Assembly: GCA_963791595.1 (NCBI GenBank)
Contig: CAWBTF010000018.1
Location: forward strand, 1 to 64,000
Source: JAEMQF01 sp963791595
Lineage (GTDB): Bacteria > Pseudomonadota > Gammaproteobacteria > Burkholderiales > Burkholderiaceae_C
Length of the DNA stretch: 64,000 bases
Direction: 5' to 3'
Shown here one piece after another: positions 56,254 through 64,000 of this stretch; positions within the stretch are counted from its first letter, which is position 1; every line of letters starts with the position of its first letter. The notes under the pieces are model-generated. The model did no database searches, was not told where the DNA came from, and saw nothing but the letters and a program-made list of their open reading frames with translations. The position numbers and the translations under genes were made by a program.

Positions 56254-57032
56254 ACCCGCACGCGCAAAGAATCGTCTGGCCGGCGCTCGTGGCCGTGTTG
56301 CTGATCGCGCTGTGGCAAGGCCTGGTCGTCGCCTTCAAGATTCCGCACTTCCTTGTGCCCTCGCCGCTGCACGTGGCGCAGACGCTGTTCGTCGACGCCG
56401 GCCTGCTGTTCGGCGCACTCGTCACCACGCTCAAGATCACGCTTTTCGCCTTTCTCTGCGCCACGTTGCTGGGCGTGCTGATCGCGTTCGCGTTCGTGCA
56501 GAACCGCGTGATCGAGACCGCGCTGTTCCCCTACGCCGTGCTGTTGCAGGTGACGCCGATCGTCGCGATCGCGCCGCTCATCATCATCTGGGTGAAAAAC
56601 CCGACCGCCTCGCTCGTGATCTGCGCGACGCTGGTCGCGCTGTTCCCGATCATCGCCAACACGACACTCGGATTGCGCAGCGTGAACCCGGGGCTGATGA
56701 GTTACTTCAAGCTGAACCACGCGACGCGCGCGCAGACGCTGATCCGGCTGCGCATCCCGTCGGCGCTGCCGTATTTCTTCGGTGGCCTGCGCATCAGTTC
56801 CGGGCTGGCGCTGATCGGCGCGGTGGTGGCCGAGTTCGTCGCCGGCACCGGCGGCACCGGCACGGGCCTGGCCTACCAGATTCTTCAAGCGGGCTACCAG
56901 CTCAACATCCCGCGCATGTTCGCGGCGCTGCTGCTGATCACGTTGACGGGGGTGCTGCTGTTTGCGCTGATGGCGGCGCTGTCGAAATGGGCGCTTGGCG
57001 GTTGGCATGAGAGTGAGGCGGTGCATGATTGA
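56250..57032 (+). CDS. NitT/TauT-type ABC transporter permease
   Basis: A 260-residue permease with six helices. It has IPHFLVPSPLHVAQTL, LLQVTPIVAIAPLIIIWV, the EAA-type loop LNHATRAQTLIRLRIPSALPYFFGGLRI, and GTGTGLAYQILQAGYQLNIPRMF. It completes the importer with the NMT1-type binding protein and the ATPase it overlaps. The 22-bp gap to the amidohydrolase suggests import and deamination are co-regulated. Confidence 0.93.
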   Translation: MNPHAQRIVWPALVAVLLIALWQGLVVAFKIPHFLVPSPLHVAQTLFVDAGLLFGALVTTLKITLFAFLCATLLGVLIAFAFVQNRVIETALFPYAVLLQVTPIVAIAPLIIIWVKNPTASLVICATLVALFPIIANTTLGLRSVNPGLMSYFKLNHATRAQTLIRLRIPSALPYFFGGLRISSGLALIGAVVAEFVAGTGGTGTGLAYQILQAGYQLNIPRMFAALLLITLTGVLLFALMAALSKWALGGWHESEAVHD

Positions 57033-57053
57033 TCCGTGGCTAGGGGCAACACG

Positions 57054-58487
57054 ATGCTGATTCGTGGCGCTGACCATTTGTTGACCGGCCGACGCGGCGC
57101 CGCGATGCGCGCGAGTGCCGGCACCGATCTGCGCGTGCGCGATGGCTTGATCGCCGCGATCGGCCGTCTCACACCCGAACCCGGCGAGAAGGTGATCGAC
57201 GCGTCGGGCTGCGTCATCTACCCCGGCTGGGTCAACACCCACCACCACCTGTTCCAGAGCCTGCTGAAGGGCATTCCGTCGGGAATCAACCTCGCGCTCG
57301 TGCCCTGGCTCGCCGCGGTTCCGGTGCCGTACCGGCGCCACTTCGACCGCGAAGAGGCCTTGCGCTTGGCGGCGCGCATCGGCCTCGTCGAATTGCTGCT
57401 GTCGGGCTGCACCACGGTGGCTGACCACCAGTACCACTACTACCCCGGCATGCCATTCGACGCCTCCGCCGCCGTGTTCGATGAGGCGGCGAAGCTCGGC
57501 GTGCGCTTCGTGCTGTGCCGCGGCGGGCAAACGCAGGCGCGGGCGATGACCGACCAGGCCGCGCCGCCGCAGGTGGCACCCGAAACGCTGGAGAACTTTC
57601 TCGCATCGATCGAACACGACGTGAAGCGCTTCCACGACCCATCGCCGGTCGCGATGCGCCGCGTTGTCTCGGCCATCACCACACCGAACTGGAGCTGCCG
57701 CGCCGATGAGTTGAAACCGATGGCGCGCGAAGCGCGGCGCCTGGGGATTCGCCTGCACAGCCACTTGAGCGAGACCCACGACTATGTGCGCTGGGCGCGC
57801 GAGGTGCACCACTGCACGCCGATGCAGTTCGTGCAGCAGCACGAGTGGGTGGGCGAGGATGTCTGGTTCGCGCACATGGTGCACCTGGACGATGGCGATT
57901 TGCAGATTTGCGCCGACACCGGTACCGGCATCGCCCACTGCCCGCAAAGCAACGCGCGGCTGGGCTCGGGAATCGCGCGCATTCCCGAGGCGCTGGCGCT
58001 CGGCATACCGGTGTCGCTGGCCGTTGACGGCGCGGCGTCGAACGAAGCGGCCGACATGGCGAGCGAGGCGCATGCGGCCTGGCTCGTTCATCGCGCTGAC
58101 CCGCGCGCAGGCCTGGGGCACCGCGCCACGCCGTTGGCTGGAACGCACGGCTCCCAGCCAGGCGGGAACGCAGCCGCGATGACCGTCGAAGACGTCGTCC
58201 ACATCGGCACGGCGGGCGGCGCACAGGTACTGGGCCTGCCGGGAGTGGGCACGCTGCAAGTGGGCCAGGCGGCGGATATCGCCGTCTATGACCTCGACCA
58301 GGCGCGCCACTTCGGGCTGCACGACACGGCCCTTGGCCCGGTGGCCAGCGGCGGCCGTCCCACGTTGCGCCTGCTGCTCGTGCAAGGCCGCGTCGTCGTC
58401 GAAAACGATTCGATCCCGGGTCTCGACATGGCAGAGCTTCGCCGCGACGCGCGCACCTTCATCGAGTCGATTCGCGAATCCCTTTGA
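57054..58487 (+). CDS. 8-oxoguanine deaminase-like amidohydrolase
   Basis: A 477-residue amidohydrolase of the TrzN/AtzA/8-oxoguanine deaminase clade. Metal ligands are YPGWVNTHHHLFQ (HxH, about residues 62-66), RLHSHLSET (His), the VWFAHMVHLDD His, and LAVDGAASNEAADM with the Asp. It removes amino groups from purines, triazines or similar heterocycles. ATG 57054 is favoured by AGGGG upstream; GTG 57036 would add six residues. Its place between an importer and an oxidase/oxygenase set suggests a nitrogen heterocycle substrate. Confidence 0.88.
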   Translation: MLIRGADHLLTGRRGAAMRASAGTDLRVRDGLIAAIGRLTPEPGEKVIDASGCVIYPGWVNTHHHLFQSLLKGIPSGINLALVPWLAAVPVPYRRHFDREEALRLAARIGLVELLLSGCTTVADHQYHYYPGMPFDASAAVFDEAAKLGVRFVLCRGGQTQARAMTDQAAPPQVAPETLENFLASIEHDVKRFHDPSPVAMRRVVSAITTPNWSCRADELKPMAREARRLGIRLHSHLSETHDYVRWAREVHHCTPMQFVQQHEWVGEDVWFAHMVHLDDGDLQICADTGTGIAHCPQSNARLGSGIARIPEALALGIPVSLAVDGAASNEAADMASEAHAAWLVHRADPRAGLGHRATPLAGTHGSQPGGNAAAMTVEDVVHIGTAGGAQVLGLPGVGTLQVGQAADIAVYDLDQARHFGLHDTALGPVASGGRPTLRLLLVQGRVVVENDSIPGLDMAELRRDARTFIESIRESL

Positions 58488-58500
58488 CGCGCTGAACATC

Positions 58501-59962
58501 ATGTTCGACCCCGCCACCGTCGCCCGCCAGAGCGCCGAACTCACGCAACGCCTGAGCGCGAATCGAATGGATCACCGACTCTCGGGTCGAACGCCTGAGC
58601 CAGGACTTTTACTGGTTCAGCCCGGTGCTGAAACGCCAGTTGAGCGAACTGCGTGCGCACGCCGTGGCGCGGCCGAAGACCGAGGACGAAATCCGCGCCG
58701 TCGTCGCGGGCTGCGCGAAAGACCGGATTCCGATCACCGCGCGCGGCAGCGGCACCGGCAACTACGGCCAGTGCATGCCGCTGCACGGCGGCGTGATCCT
58801 CGATCTGTCGGCGTACAACAAGCTGCTGTGGGCGAAGGGCGGGATCGGCCGGGCCCAGGCCGGCATCCGCATGATGGAGATGGACCGGCAGACCCAACAG
58901 GTGAGACAAGGCGACACCGCCGAGCCGGGCATGGGTTGGGAACTGCGCTGCGTTCCCAGCACCTGGCGCAGCGCGACGCTCGGTGGCCTGTACGGTGGCG
59001 GCTTCGGCGGCGTGGGGTCGATCAACTACGGGCCACTCGCTTCCTACGGCAACGTGCTCGGCGTGCGCGCGATGACGATCGAGCCTGAACCCCAAACCGT
59101 CGAGCTGCGCGCGCCTGAAGCGCTGCTGCTGCACCATGTGTACGGCACGAACGGCCTGGTGCTCGAACTCGAAGTCGCGCTCGCGCCGGCACATGCGTGG
59201 CTGGAGGCGATCGTCTGCTTCGATCAGTTCGACGCAGCGATCGAGTTCAGCGACGCGCTCTCGGGCAGCCCAGGCATCGTGAAGAAGAACGTGACGCTGC
59301 TCGCCGCGCCGATCCCCGACCTGCTGCTCGCCGCGGTGCCACCGCTCGCCGGCTCGATGAACGCCGGCAGCCACGCGGTGTTCGTGCTCGTCGCCGAATT
59401 CGCGGAAGCGCCGTTTCAGCAGCTGGTGCGCGAATTCGGCGGCCACGTCAGCTACCGCAGAGGCGCCACCGAGGTGCGCAAGAGCAACCGCACGATCGTC
59501 GAATACACCTGGAACCACACGACGCTGCACGCGATGAAGGCCGACAAGAGCCTGACCTACATCCAGAGCGGTTTTCCGGCCGGCACCCATGTGCAGCAGG
59601 CGAAAGAGCTGCGCCGCTTGCTGGGCGACGAGATGCACACACACTTGGAGTTCATCCGCACCAAGGAAGGCCCGATGACGTGCAGCGGCTTGCAACTGGT
59701 GCGCTACAGCAGCGACGCGCGGCTCGATGAAGTCATGCAGATCCACCGCGACCACGGCGTCTACATCGCGAATCCGCATGTCTACATCGTCGAAGACGGC
59801 AAGCAGGGCATGGTGAACCCGGACGTGGTGGCGACCAAGATGCGTTTCGACCCGCAAGGCTTGCTCAACCCCGGCAAGCTGCGCGGCTGGGACGTGCGCG
59901 AATCGATCATGGCCGACGTGGCGGCGGGCAAGGTGTCGCTGGCGACCTTGCCGCGCTTTTGA
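58501..59962 (+). CDS. FAD-binding oxidase, VAO/PCMH family (second copy), one frameshift
   Basis: About 486 residues after repair. The first 22 codons (MFDPATVARQSAELTQRL) and the remainder are in different frames; an extra A at 58566-58567 accounts for this. Corrected, it reads WITDSRVERLSQDFYWFSPVLKRQLSE and then the FAD domain: RPKTEDEIRAVVAG, TARGSGTGNYGQCMPLHGG, and NPGKLRGWD at the end. It is a paralogue of the oxidase at 50697 (shared FYWFSPVL/YHWYSPVL, GTGNYGQC, WNHTTL/YNHTTL). The TARGSGTGN loop again lacks a covalent-FAD His. The Rieske oxygenase starts 12 bp downstream. Confidence 0.85.
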
Positions 59963-59974
59963 GCAAGCGCGCCC

Positions 59975-60997
59975 ATGCTGACCAGCCGCCAGAAAGTCTT
60001 CCGCAAGTTCTGGCACGCCGTCGTGCCGCTCGCCGACTTGCAGCGCGGCGCACCGTTGCCGTTCACCTTGCTAGGCGAGGCGATCGTGCTGTTCCTCGAC
60101 GAGCACGGCCAACCCGCGGCGTTGAAAGACCGCTGCTGCCACCGCACCGCCAGGCTCAGCAAAGGCCGCTGCGTGAATGGCGCGCTGCAATGCGGCTACC
60201 ACGGCTGGACCTACAACGCCCAAGGCCGCGTGATCCGAATTCCGCAGTACGGGACCGAGCGCGAAATTCCCGCCGAGTACGCAACGCCTTCGTACCGCTG
60301 CGAAGCACGCTACGGTTACGCCTGGGTCGCGTTGGAGGAACCGATCGCGCCCATCCCCTCGATTCCGGAGTTTGACGCCCCCGGCTGGCGCACCATCTTC
60401 CAGTTCTACGAGCGCTGGGCAACGAGCCCGTTGCGCGTGCTGGAGAACAGCTTCGACAACGCGCATTTCAGCTTTGTGCACCGCGCGACCTTCGGCGTGC
60501 AAGACCAGCCCAAGCCGAGCCGCTACGAGATCGTCGAGAACGACACCGGCTTCTACGCCGAGACCGTGATCGCCGCGGCGAACCCGGTCGCATTTCAGCG
60601 CGTCAGCGGCAGCACCGAGCCGATGACACAACGCCACATGCGCAACGCCTACTACCTGCCGTTCTCGAGGCGCCTGGACATCGAGTACCCGAGCGGCATC
60701 CGCCACGTCATCGTCAACTGCTTCACGCCGATCGATGATGGCCACATCCAGCTCGTGCAATGGCTGTTCCGCAACGACACGGAAGCCGAGTGCCCGGCGC
60801 AACTGCTGATCGACTTCGACCACGTGATCACGCGCGAAGACAAGGAGATGTTAGAGGCGACCGACCCCGACGCGCTGGTGGACACACGCCGGCGCGGCGT
60901 CGAATTCTCGATGGACAGCGACCGGCCGGGCATGCTGATCCGCAAGAGGCTGATGGAGCTTCTGGCTTCTCACGGGGAACCCGAAGTGCACCGGTGA
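59975..60997 (+). CDS. Rieske non-heme iron oxygenase (second, PaO/VanA-like)
   Basis: A 340-residue oxygenase. The Rieske ligands are Cys54 and His56 (DRCCHRTARLS) and Cys73 and His76 (QCGYHGWTY). The catalytic domain has LRVLENSFDNAHFSFVHRATFG with the iron-binding Asp/His set. It is a shorter type than the oxygenase at 47411 and closer to vanillate-demethylase or caffeine-demethylase-like enzymes. No reductase is adjacent. A hairpin at 61051 lies after the stop. Confidence 0.9.
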   Translation: MLTSRQKVFRKFWHAVVPLADLQRGAPLPFTLLGEAIVLFLDEHGQPAALKDRCCHRTARLSKGRCVNGALQCGYHGWTYNAQGRVIRIPQYGTEREIPAEYATPSYRCEARYGYAWVALEEPIAPIPSIPEFDAPGWRTIFQFYERWATSPLRVLENSFDNAHFSFVHRATFGVQDQPKPSRYEIVENDTGFYAETVIAAANPVAFQRVSGSTEPMTQRHMRNAYYLPFSRRLDIEYPSGIRHVIVNCFTPIDDGHIQLVQWLFRNDTEAECPAQLLIDFDHVITREDKEMLEATDPDALVDTRRRGVEFSMDSDRPGMLIRKRLMELLASHGEPEVHR

Positions 60998-61050
60998 CCC
61001 GGCGCCTGCACCGGGAGGACAGCGCCGCCGCGGCCATCCGATCCCGACCA

Positions 61051-61074
61051 CGAACGTGGCGTTCGCCACGTTCG
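61051..61074 (+). terminator. Terminator-like hairpin after the second Rieske gene
   Basis: A 10-bp perfect stem CGAACGTGGC/GCCACGTTCG with a 4-base GTTC loop, 54 bp after the stop. No T-run follows, so termination is only suggested. Confidence 0.45.
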
Positions 61075-61161
61075 CTCGCCGCAGAACGCGGTTCACGCAG
61101 ATCAGACGCAGCCCAATTTGCCGATACTGTGGCGGTCGGTTTCGAGAAGGAAGGCAGCGCC

Positions 61162-61602
61162 GTGAACACCGTGAACAAATCGGAGACCATTTCGCCAGCG
61201 GATGCCTCGCTGCAGCGTATGCGTACGGAATTGAGGGACTTGCTGGCACTTTCAGCCGGTTCGCGCGACGTGCTGCCGCATCTGGCGACCCTGGAGCGCG
61301 CGCTGAAATCGCTGGGTATCGCCGCTTTTGAAGGCCTGCCCTCGTACGTATTGAAGCAAGCAGCGGCGCAGCTCGAAAGCGTCTTGCCGGAACGCGCTGG
61401 GCCAGGCCTGTCGGAAATTCGGGCGCGCATGGCAAAGGCGCTGGCAGCCCACGAGAAGGCGCAAGCGCCTGCACCTGCACCTGCACCTGTTCCTGTCGCT
61501 GCACGACCGCCGGCCTATGTCAACAACGAAAAGCTCCAGGTGAGCGAATCGACCGTCACCGAGTTCATGCGCGTCGTTGAAGCGAGCGAACGCAAGTTCT
61601 GA
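61162..61602 (+). CDS. Hypothetical protein, helical with Ala-Pro linker
   Basis: A 146-residue cytoplasmic protein starting at GTG 61162 with AAGGAAGG upstream. The first 95 residues are mostly helical (LQRMRTELRDLLALSAGSRDVLPHLATLERAL, QLESVLPERAGPGLSEIRARMAKALAAHEKA). An Ala-Pro repeat linker, about residues 105-117, is encoded by tandem GCACCT units. A conserved-looking end VSESTVTEFMRVVEASERKF follows. I do not recognise the family. It is separate from both neighbours. Confidence 0.6.
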   Translation: MNTVNKSETISPADASLQRMRTELRDLLALSAGSRDVLPHLATLERALKSLGIAAFEGLPSYVLKQAAAQLESVLPERAGPGLSEIRARMAKALAAHEKAQAPAPAPAPVPVAARPPAYVNNEKLQVSESTVTEFMRVVEASERKF

Positions 61603-61715
61603 GCTCGGACCGGCCTGCGCTGCGTTGACAATACCCGCCAGGCAGCGCCGTCGGCGCCGCCGCCATCGGCTTGGCGTGCCATGCGCGCCGTTGTCATCCA
61701 CAAACACCGTACCCC

Positions 61716-62738
61716 ATGGACTTGTCACGCTTCCCGCGCCGTCGCTTCACGCAAGGCGCCACACCGATCGAACCGCTGCCGCGCTTTTCAGCCGCGCTTG
61801 CCGCCAGTTGCCCCGGTGGGCGCGGGCCGCAGGTGTGGGTCAAGCGTGACGACATGCTCGGCCTGTTCCCCGGCGGCAACAAGACGCGCAAGCTCGAATT
61901 CCTGGTCGCCGACGCGCTGGCGCAGGGCGCCGACACCTTGATCACCTGCGGCGCGCCGCAGTCGAACCACTGCCGCATCACGCTCGCGGCGGCGGTCAAA
62001 GAGGGGCTGAAGTGCCGCTTCGTGATCGAAGAGCGCGTTCCCAACAGCTACAACCCCAAGGGCACGGGCAACCACTTCATGTTCCGCTTGATGGGCGTGG
62101 AGGCGATCACGGTCGTGCCGGCGGGTACGGCGATGGGCGCGGAGATGCAGAAAGTGGCCGATGCGCTGCAGCGTGAAGGCCGCAAGGGCTACATCATTCC
62201 GGGCGGCGGGTCGAACGCGATCGGCGGTCTGGGCTATGTGGCCTGCGCGCAAGAGATGCAGCAGCAATGGTTCGATCTGGGGCTGCGCTTTGATGTCATC
62301 GTCGTCGGCTCGGGCAGTTCGGGCACGCACGGCGGCCTGCTTGCCGGGTTCCTGGGCAACCACATCGATGTGCCCATCACCGGCATCGGCGTCAGCCGCG
62401 ACGCGGCCGACCAGGAACCGCTGGTGCACCAGGAAGCGCAGGCGGTGGTCGACCTGCTCGGCCTGAACATGAAGATCAGGCGCGAAACGGTGGTCAGCGT
62501 CGGCGGCTTCTGGCAGCCGAAATATTCGTTGCCCAATGCCGGCATGGTGGAAGCGGTGCAGATGCTCGCGCGCACCGAGGCCATCCTGCTCGACCCGGTG
62601 TACACCGGCAAGGTGATGGCCGGGCTGATCGGCATGGCGCGCGCGGGCGCGCTGAAAGCCGATCAGAAAGTGCTGTTCATGCACACCGGCGGGATGCCGG
62701 CGTTGCATGCGTACGAGAGCGTGGTGCTGGGCGACTGA
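61716..62738 (+). CDS. D-cysteine desulfhydrase / L-cysteate sulfo-lyase-like PLP enzyme
   Basis: A 340-residue PLP enzyme of the ACC deaminase/D-cysteine desulfhydrase group. Start MDLSRFPRRRFTQGATPIEPL; PLP lysine in GGNKTRKLEFL (about residue 56); GAPQSNHCRITLAAA, IPGGGSNAIGGLGYVACAQEM and GSGSSGTHGGLLAG form the cofactor site. It deaminates and desulfurates D-cysteine or cleaves cysteate; sequence alone does not separate DcyD from CuyA. ATG 61716 is used, with the longer frame to 61671 unsupported. It is convergent with the M20 gene, 24 bp apart. Confidence 0.85.
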   Translation: MDLSRFPRRRFTQGATPIEPLPRFSAALAASCPGGRGPQVWVKRDDMLGLFPGGNKTRKLEFLVADALAQGADTLITCGAPQSNHCRITLAAAVKEGLKCRFVIEERVPNSYNPKGTGNHFMFRLMGVEAITVVPAGTAMGAEMQKVADALQREGRKGYIIPGGGSNAIGGLGYVACAQEMQQQWFDLGLRFDVIVVGSGSSGTHGGLLAGFLGNHIDVPITGIGVSRDAADQEPLVHQEAQAVVDLLGLNMKIRRETVVSVGGFWQPKYSLPNAGMVEAVQMLARTEAILLDPVYTGKVMAGLIGMARAGALKADQKVLFMHTGGMPALHAYESVVLGD

Positions 62739-62762
62739 GCCGGCGCGGCCGTCGTGATTGGT

Positions 62763-64000
62763 TCAGGACGAGTCGCGCGCGCCGCCCTCCAGATAGTCGC
62801 AGGCCAGATTGGCCAATGCACGAACGCCAAGCACCAGACAACGCTCGTCGACGTAGAACCGCGGCGAATGGTTCGGTGCGGCCTGGAGCACATTGGTGCC
62901 GGGCGGCACCACGCCGAGAAAGATGAACAGGCCCGGCGACACGCGCTGGAAGAACGAGAAGTCTTCCGAACCCATCACCTTGGGAACCAACTGCGCCTGG
63001 CCCGCGCCGGCGACGCGTTGAAGGGTCGGCAGCATCGCCTCGGTGAGCGCCGGGTCGTTGATCGTGACCGGGTAGTGCTTGCGGATGCAGACCTTGCAGC
63101 CGCCGCGCGAGCCGCGGCCGATCGCTTCGGCGAGGTAGGTCACGCGCTCGTGAATCTCGTCGCGCATGGTCTCGTCGAAGCTGCGGATCGTTCCTTCGAG
63201 CTCCACCTTGTCGGGAATGATGTTGCCGCGCACGCCGCCCTTGATGCTGCCGATCGTGACGACCGCCGGCTCCTTGGTCAGGTCGACTTCGCGGCTGACC
63301 ACGGTTTGCAGGCCCAGCACGACCTGCGCCGCGGTGACGATCGGGTCCACCCCGTACCAAGGCATCGCGCCATGGGTCTGCCGGCCCTGCACCGTGATGT
63401 GCAGCGAGTCGGCGCTGGCCATCGCCGGGCCGGGCCGGTAGCCGATCACGCCCAGCGGCAAGCGCGACGTGACGTGCAGGCCGAACACCGCGTTCGGCCG
63501 CGGATTCTCCATCGCGCCCTGCTCGACCATCATCTTCGCGCCGCCCTCTTCGCCTTCGGGCGGCATTTCCTCGGCCGGCTGAAACAGGAACTTGACCGAG
63601 CCGCGCAACTGCGCGCGCTGCGCGGCCAGCACCTGCGCCACGCCCATCAGGATGGCGGTGTGCGTGTCGTGGCCGCAGGCGTGCATCACGCCGACGTCTT
63701 CGCCGTTCCAGATTGCGCGCGCCTTGGAGGCGAACGGCACGTCCACTTCTTCGGCCACCGGCAGCGCATCCATGTCGGCGCGCAGCGCCACCACCGGCCC
63801 GGGCAGCGCGCCCTTCAGCAATCCGACGACGCCGGTGTGCGCGACCTCGGTGCGCACTTCGTCGAATTCGAGCCTGCGCAGGTGCGCGGCGACGAGCGCA
63901 GCGGTTCGGAATTCGCGATTGCCCAGCTCCGGGTGCTCGTGAATATCGCGGCGCCAGGCGATCACCTGGGATTCGATGGAGGATGCCGCGGCGTCGATGG
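62763..64000 (-). CDS. M20-family amidohydrolase (hippurate hydrolase-like), 5' end outside window
   Basis: At least 412 residues; the N-terminus lies beyond 64000. M20D features are AWRRDIHEHPELGNREF, ALRADMDALPV, GVMHACGHDTHTA with the metal His/Asp, LFQPAEE with the catalytic Glu pair, GRQTHGAMPWYGVDP and VMGSEDFSFF. It hydrolyses N-acyl amino acids, peptides or auxin-like conjugates. The coding frame is open to the window edge (IDAAASSIESQV before AWRRD), so the true start is a little upstream. Confidence 0.9.
   Translation of the reverse strand, partial: IDAAASSIESQVIAWRRDIHEHPELGNREFRTAALVAAHLRRLEFDEVRTEVAHTGVVGLLKGALPGPVVALRADMDALPVAEEVDVPFASKARAIWNGEDVGVMHACGHDTHTAILMGVAQVLAAQRAQLRGSVKFLFQPAEEMPPEGEEGGAKMMVEQGAMENPRPNAVFGLHVTSRLPLGVIGYRPGPAMASADSLHITVQGRQTHGAMPWYGVDPIVTAAQVVLGLQTVVSREVDLTKEPAVVTIGSIKGGVRGNIIPDKVELEGTIRSFDETMRDEIHERVTYLAEAIGRGSRGGCKVCIRKHYPVTINDPALTEAMLPTLQRVAGAGQAQLVPKVMGSEDFSFFQRVSPGLFIFLGVVPPGTNVLQAAPNHSPRFYVDERCLVLGVRALANLACDYLEGGARDSS

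Noticed and set aside
56094..58544. 816-residue minus-strand open frame
   Set aside because: Antisense of the permease and deaminase genes; no family features.
61470..61500. GCACCT tandem units as a possible repeat locus
   Set aside because: Only a few units, within a coding Ala-Pro linker; no sign of a mobile or regulatory repeat.

Overview
The window is high-GC DNA with dense, short-gapped operons. The protein types point to a betaproteobacterium of the order Burkholderiales: ETF and acyl-CoA dehydrogenase operon, DctPQM TRAP parts, NMT1-type and amino-acid-type ABC importers, DUF2889, CWC and Uma2 proteins. The genus cannot be fixed from sequence alone. There is one tRNA (Leu, UAA), no rRNA, no CRISPR array and no intact transposase.

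Layout. 1-5 kb: an unassigned stretch, a small secreted protein, a CadC-like winged-helix/TPR regulator, a broken YhcG-type nuclease gene and an amidohydrolase. 5-11 kb: a minus-strand fatty-acid oxidation operon (etfB, etfA, acyl-CoA dehydrogenase, nitronate monooxygenase, amidohydrolase) and an MFS transporter. 11-14.4 kb: tRNA-Leu, a SUV3-like RNA helicase and a RIO1-like kinase. 14.8-23.4 kb: a deleted DUF302 gene, an OmpR/EnvZ-type two-component pair, a secreted beta-propeller protein, a c-di-GMP phosphodiesterase ending in two DEP-like domains, and a LytS/LytTR pair. 23.5-32.5 kb: an acyltransferase, DUF2147 and CWC proteins, glycogen genes (glgB, malQ) coupled to a flavin reductase, then small proteins.

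32.7-42.4 kb: a hydantoin-type catabolic region. It holds a TRAP binding protein, a four-gene amino-acid-type ABC importer, a hydantoin racemase, a decayed and partly inverted second copy of the flavin reductase/carbamoylase genes, two convergent toxin-antitoxin pairs, and then the intact flavin reductase, D-carbamoylase and D-hydantoinase. Import, racemisation, ring opening and decarbamoylation would together yield D-amino acids from 5-substituted hydantoins.

44-64 kb: a second catabolic region with TRAP QM permeases, a glutamine-synthetase-like ligase overlapping a Rieske oxygenase, a redoxin, a truncated DsbD-like protein, then two FAD-linked oxidases, RidA, an NMT1-type ABC importer, a 2OG-Fe(II) oxygenase, an 8-oxoguanine-deaminase-like amidohydrolase, a second Rieske oxygenase, a PLP desulfhydrase and an M20 hydrolase cut by the window edge. 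It looks like a route for an imported nitrogen-containing (hetero)cyclic compound; the substrate is unknown. The plus-strand importer operon is interrupted by a 529-bp imperfect inverted-repeat element.

At least nine genes carry one-base frameshifts, several in homopolymers and including etfA. Many are probably sequence errors rather than biology. They are described gene by gene because they decide how each protein should be read.
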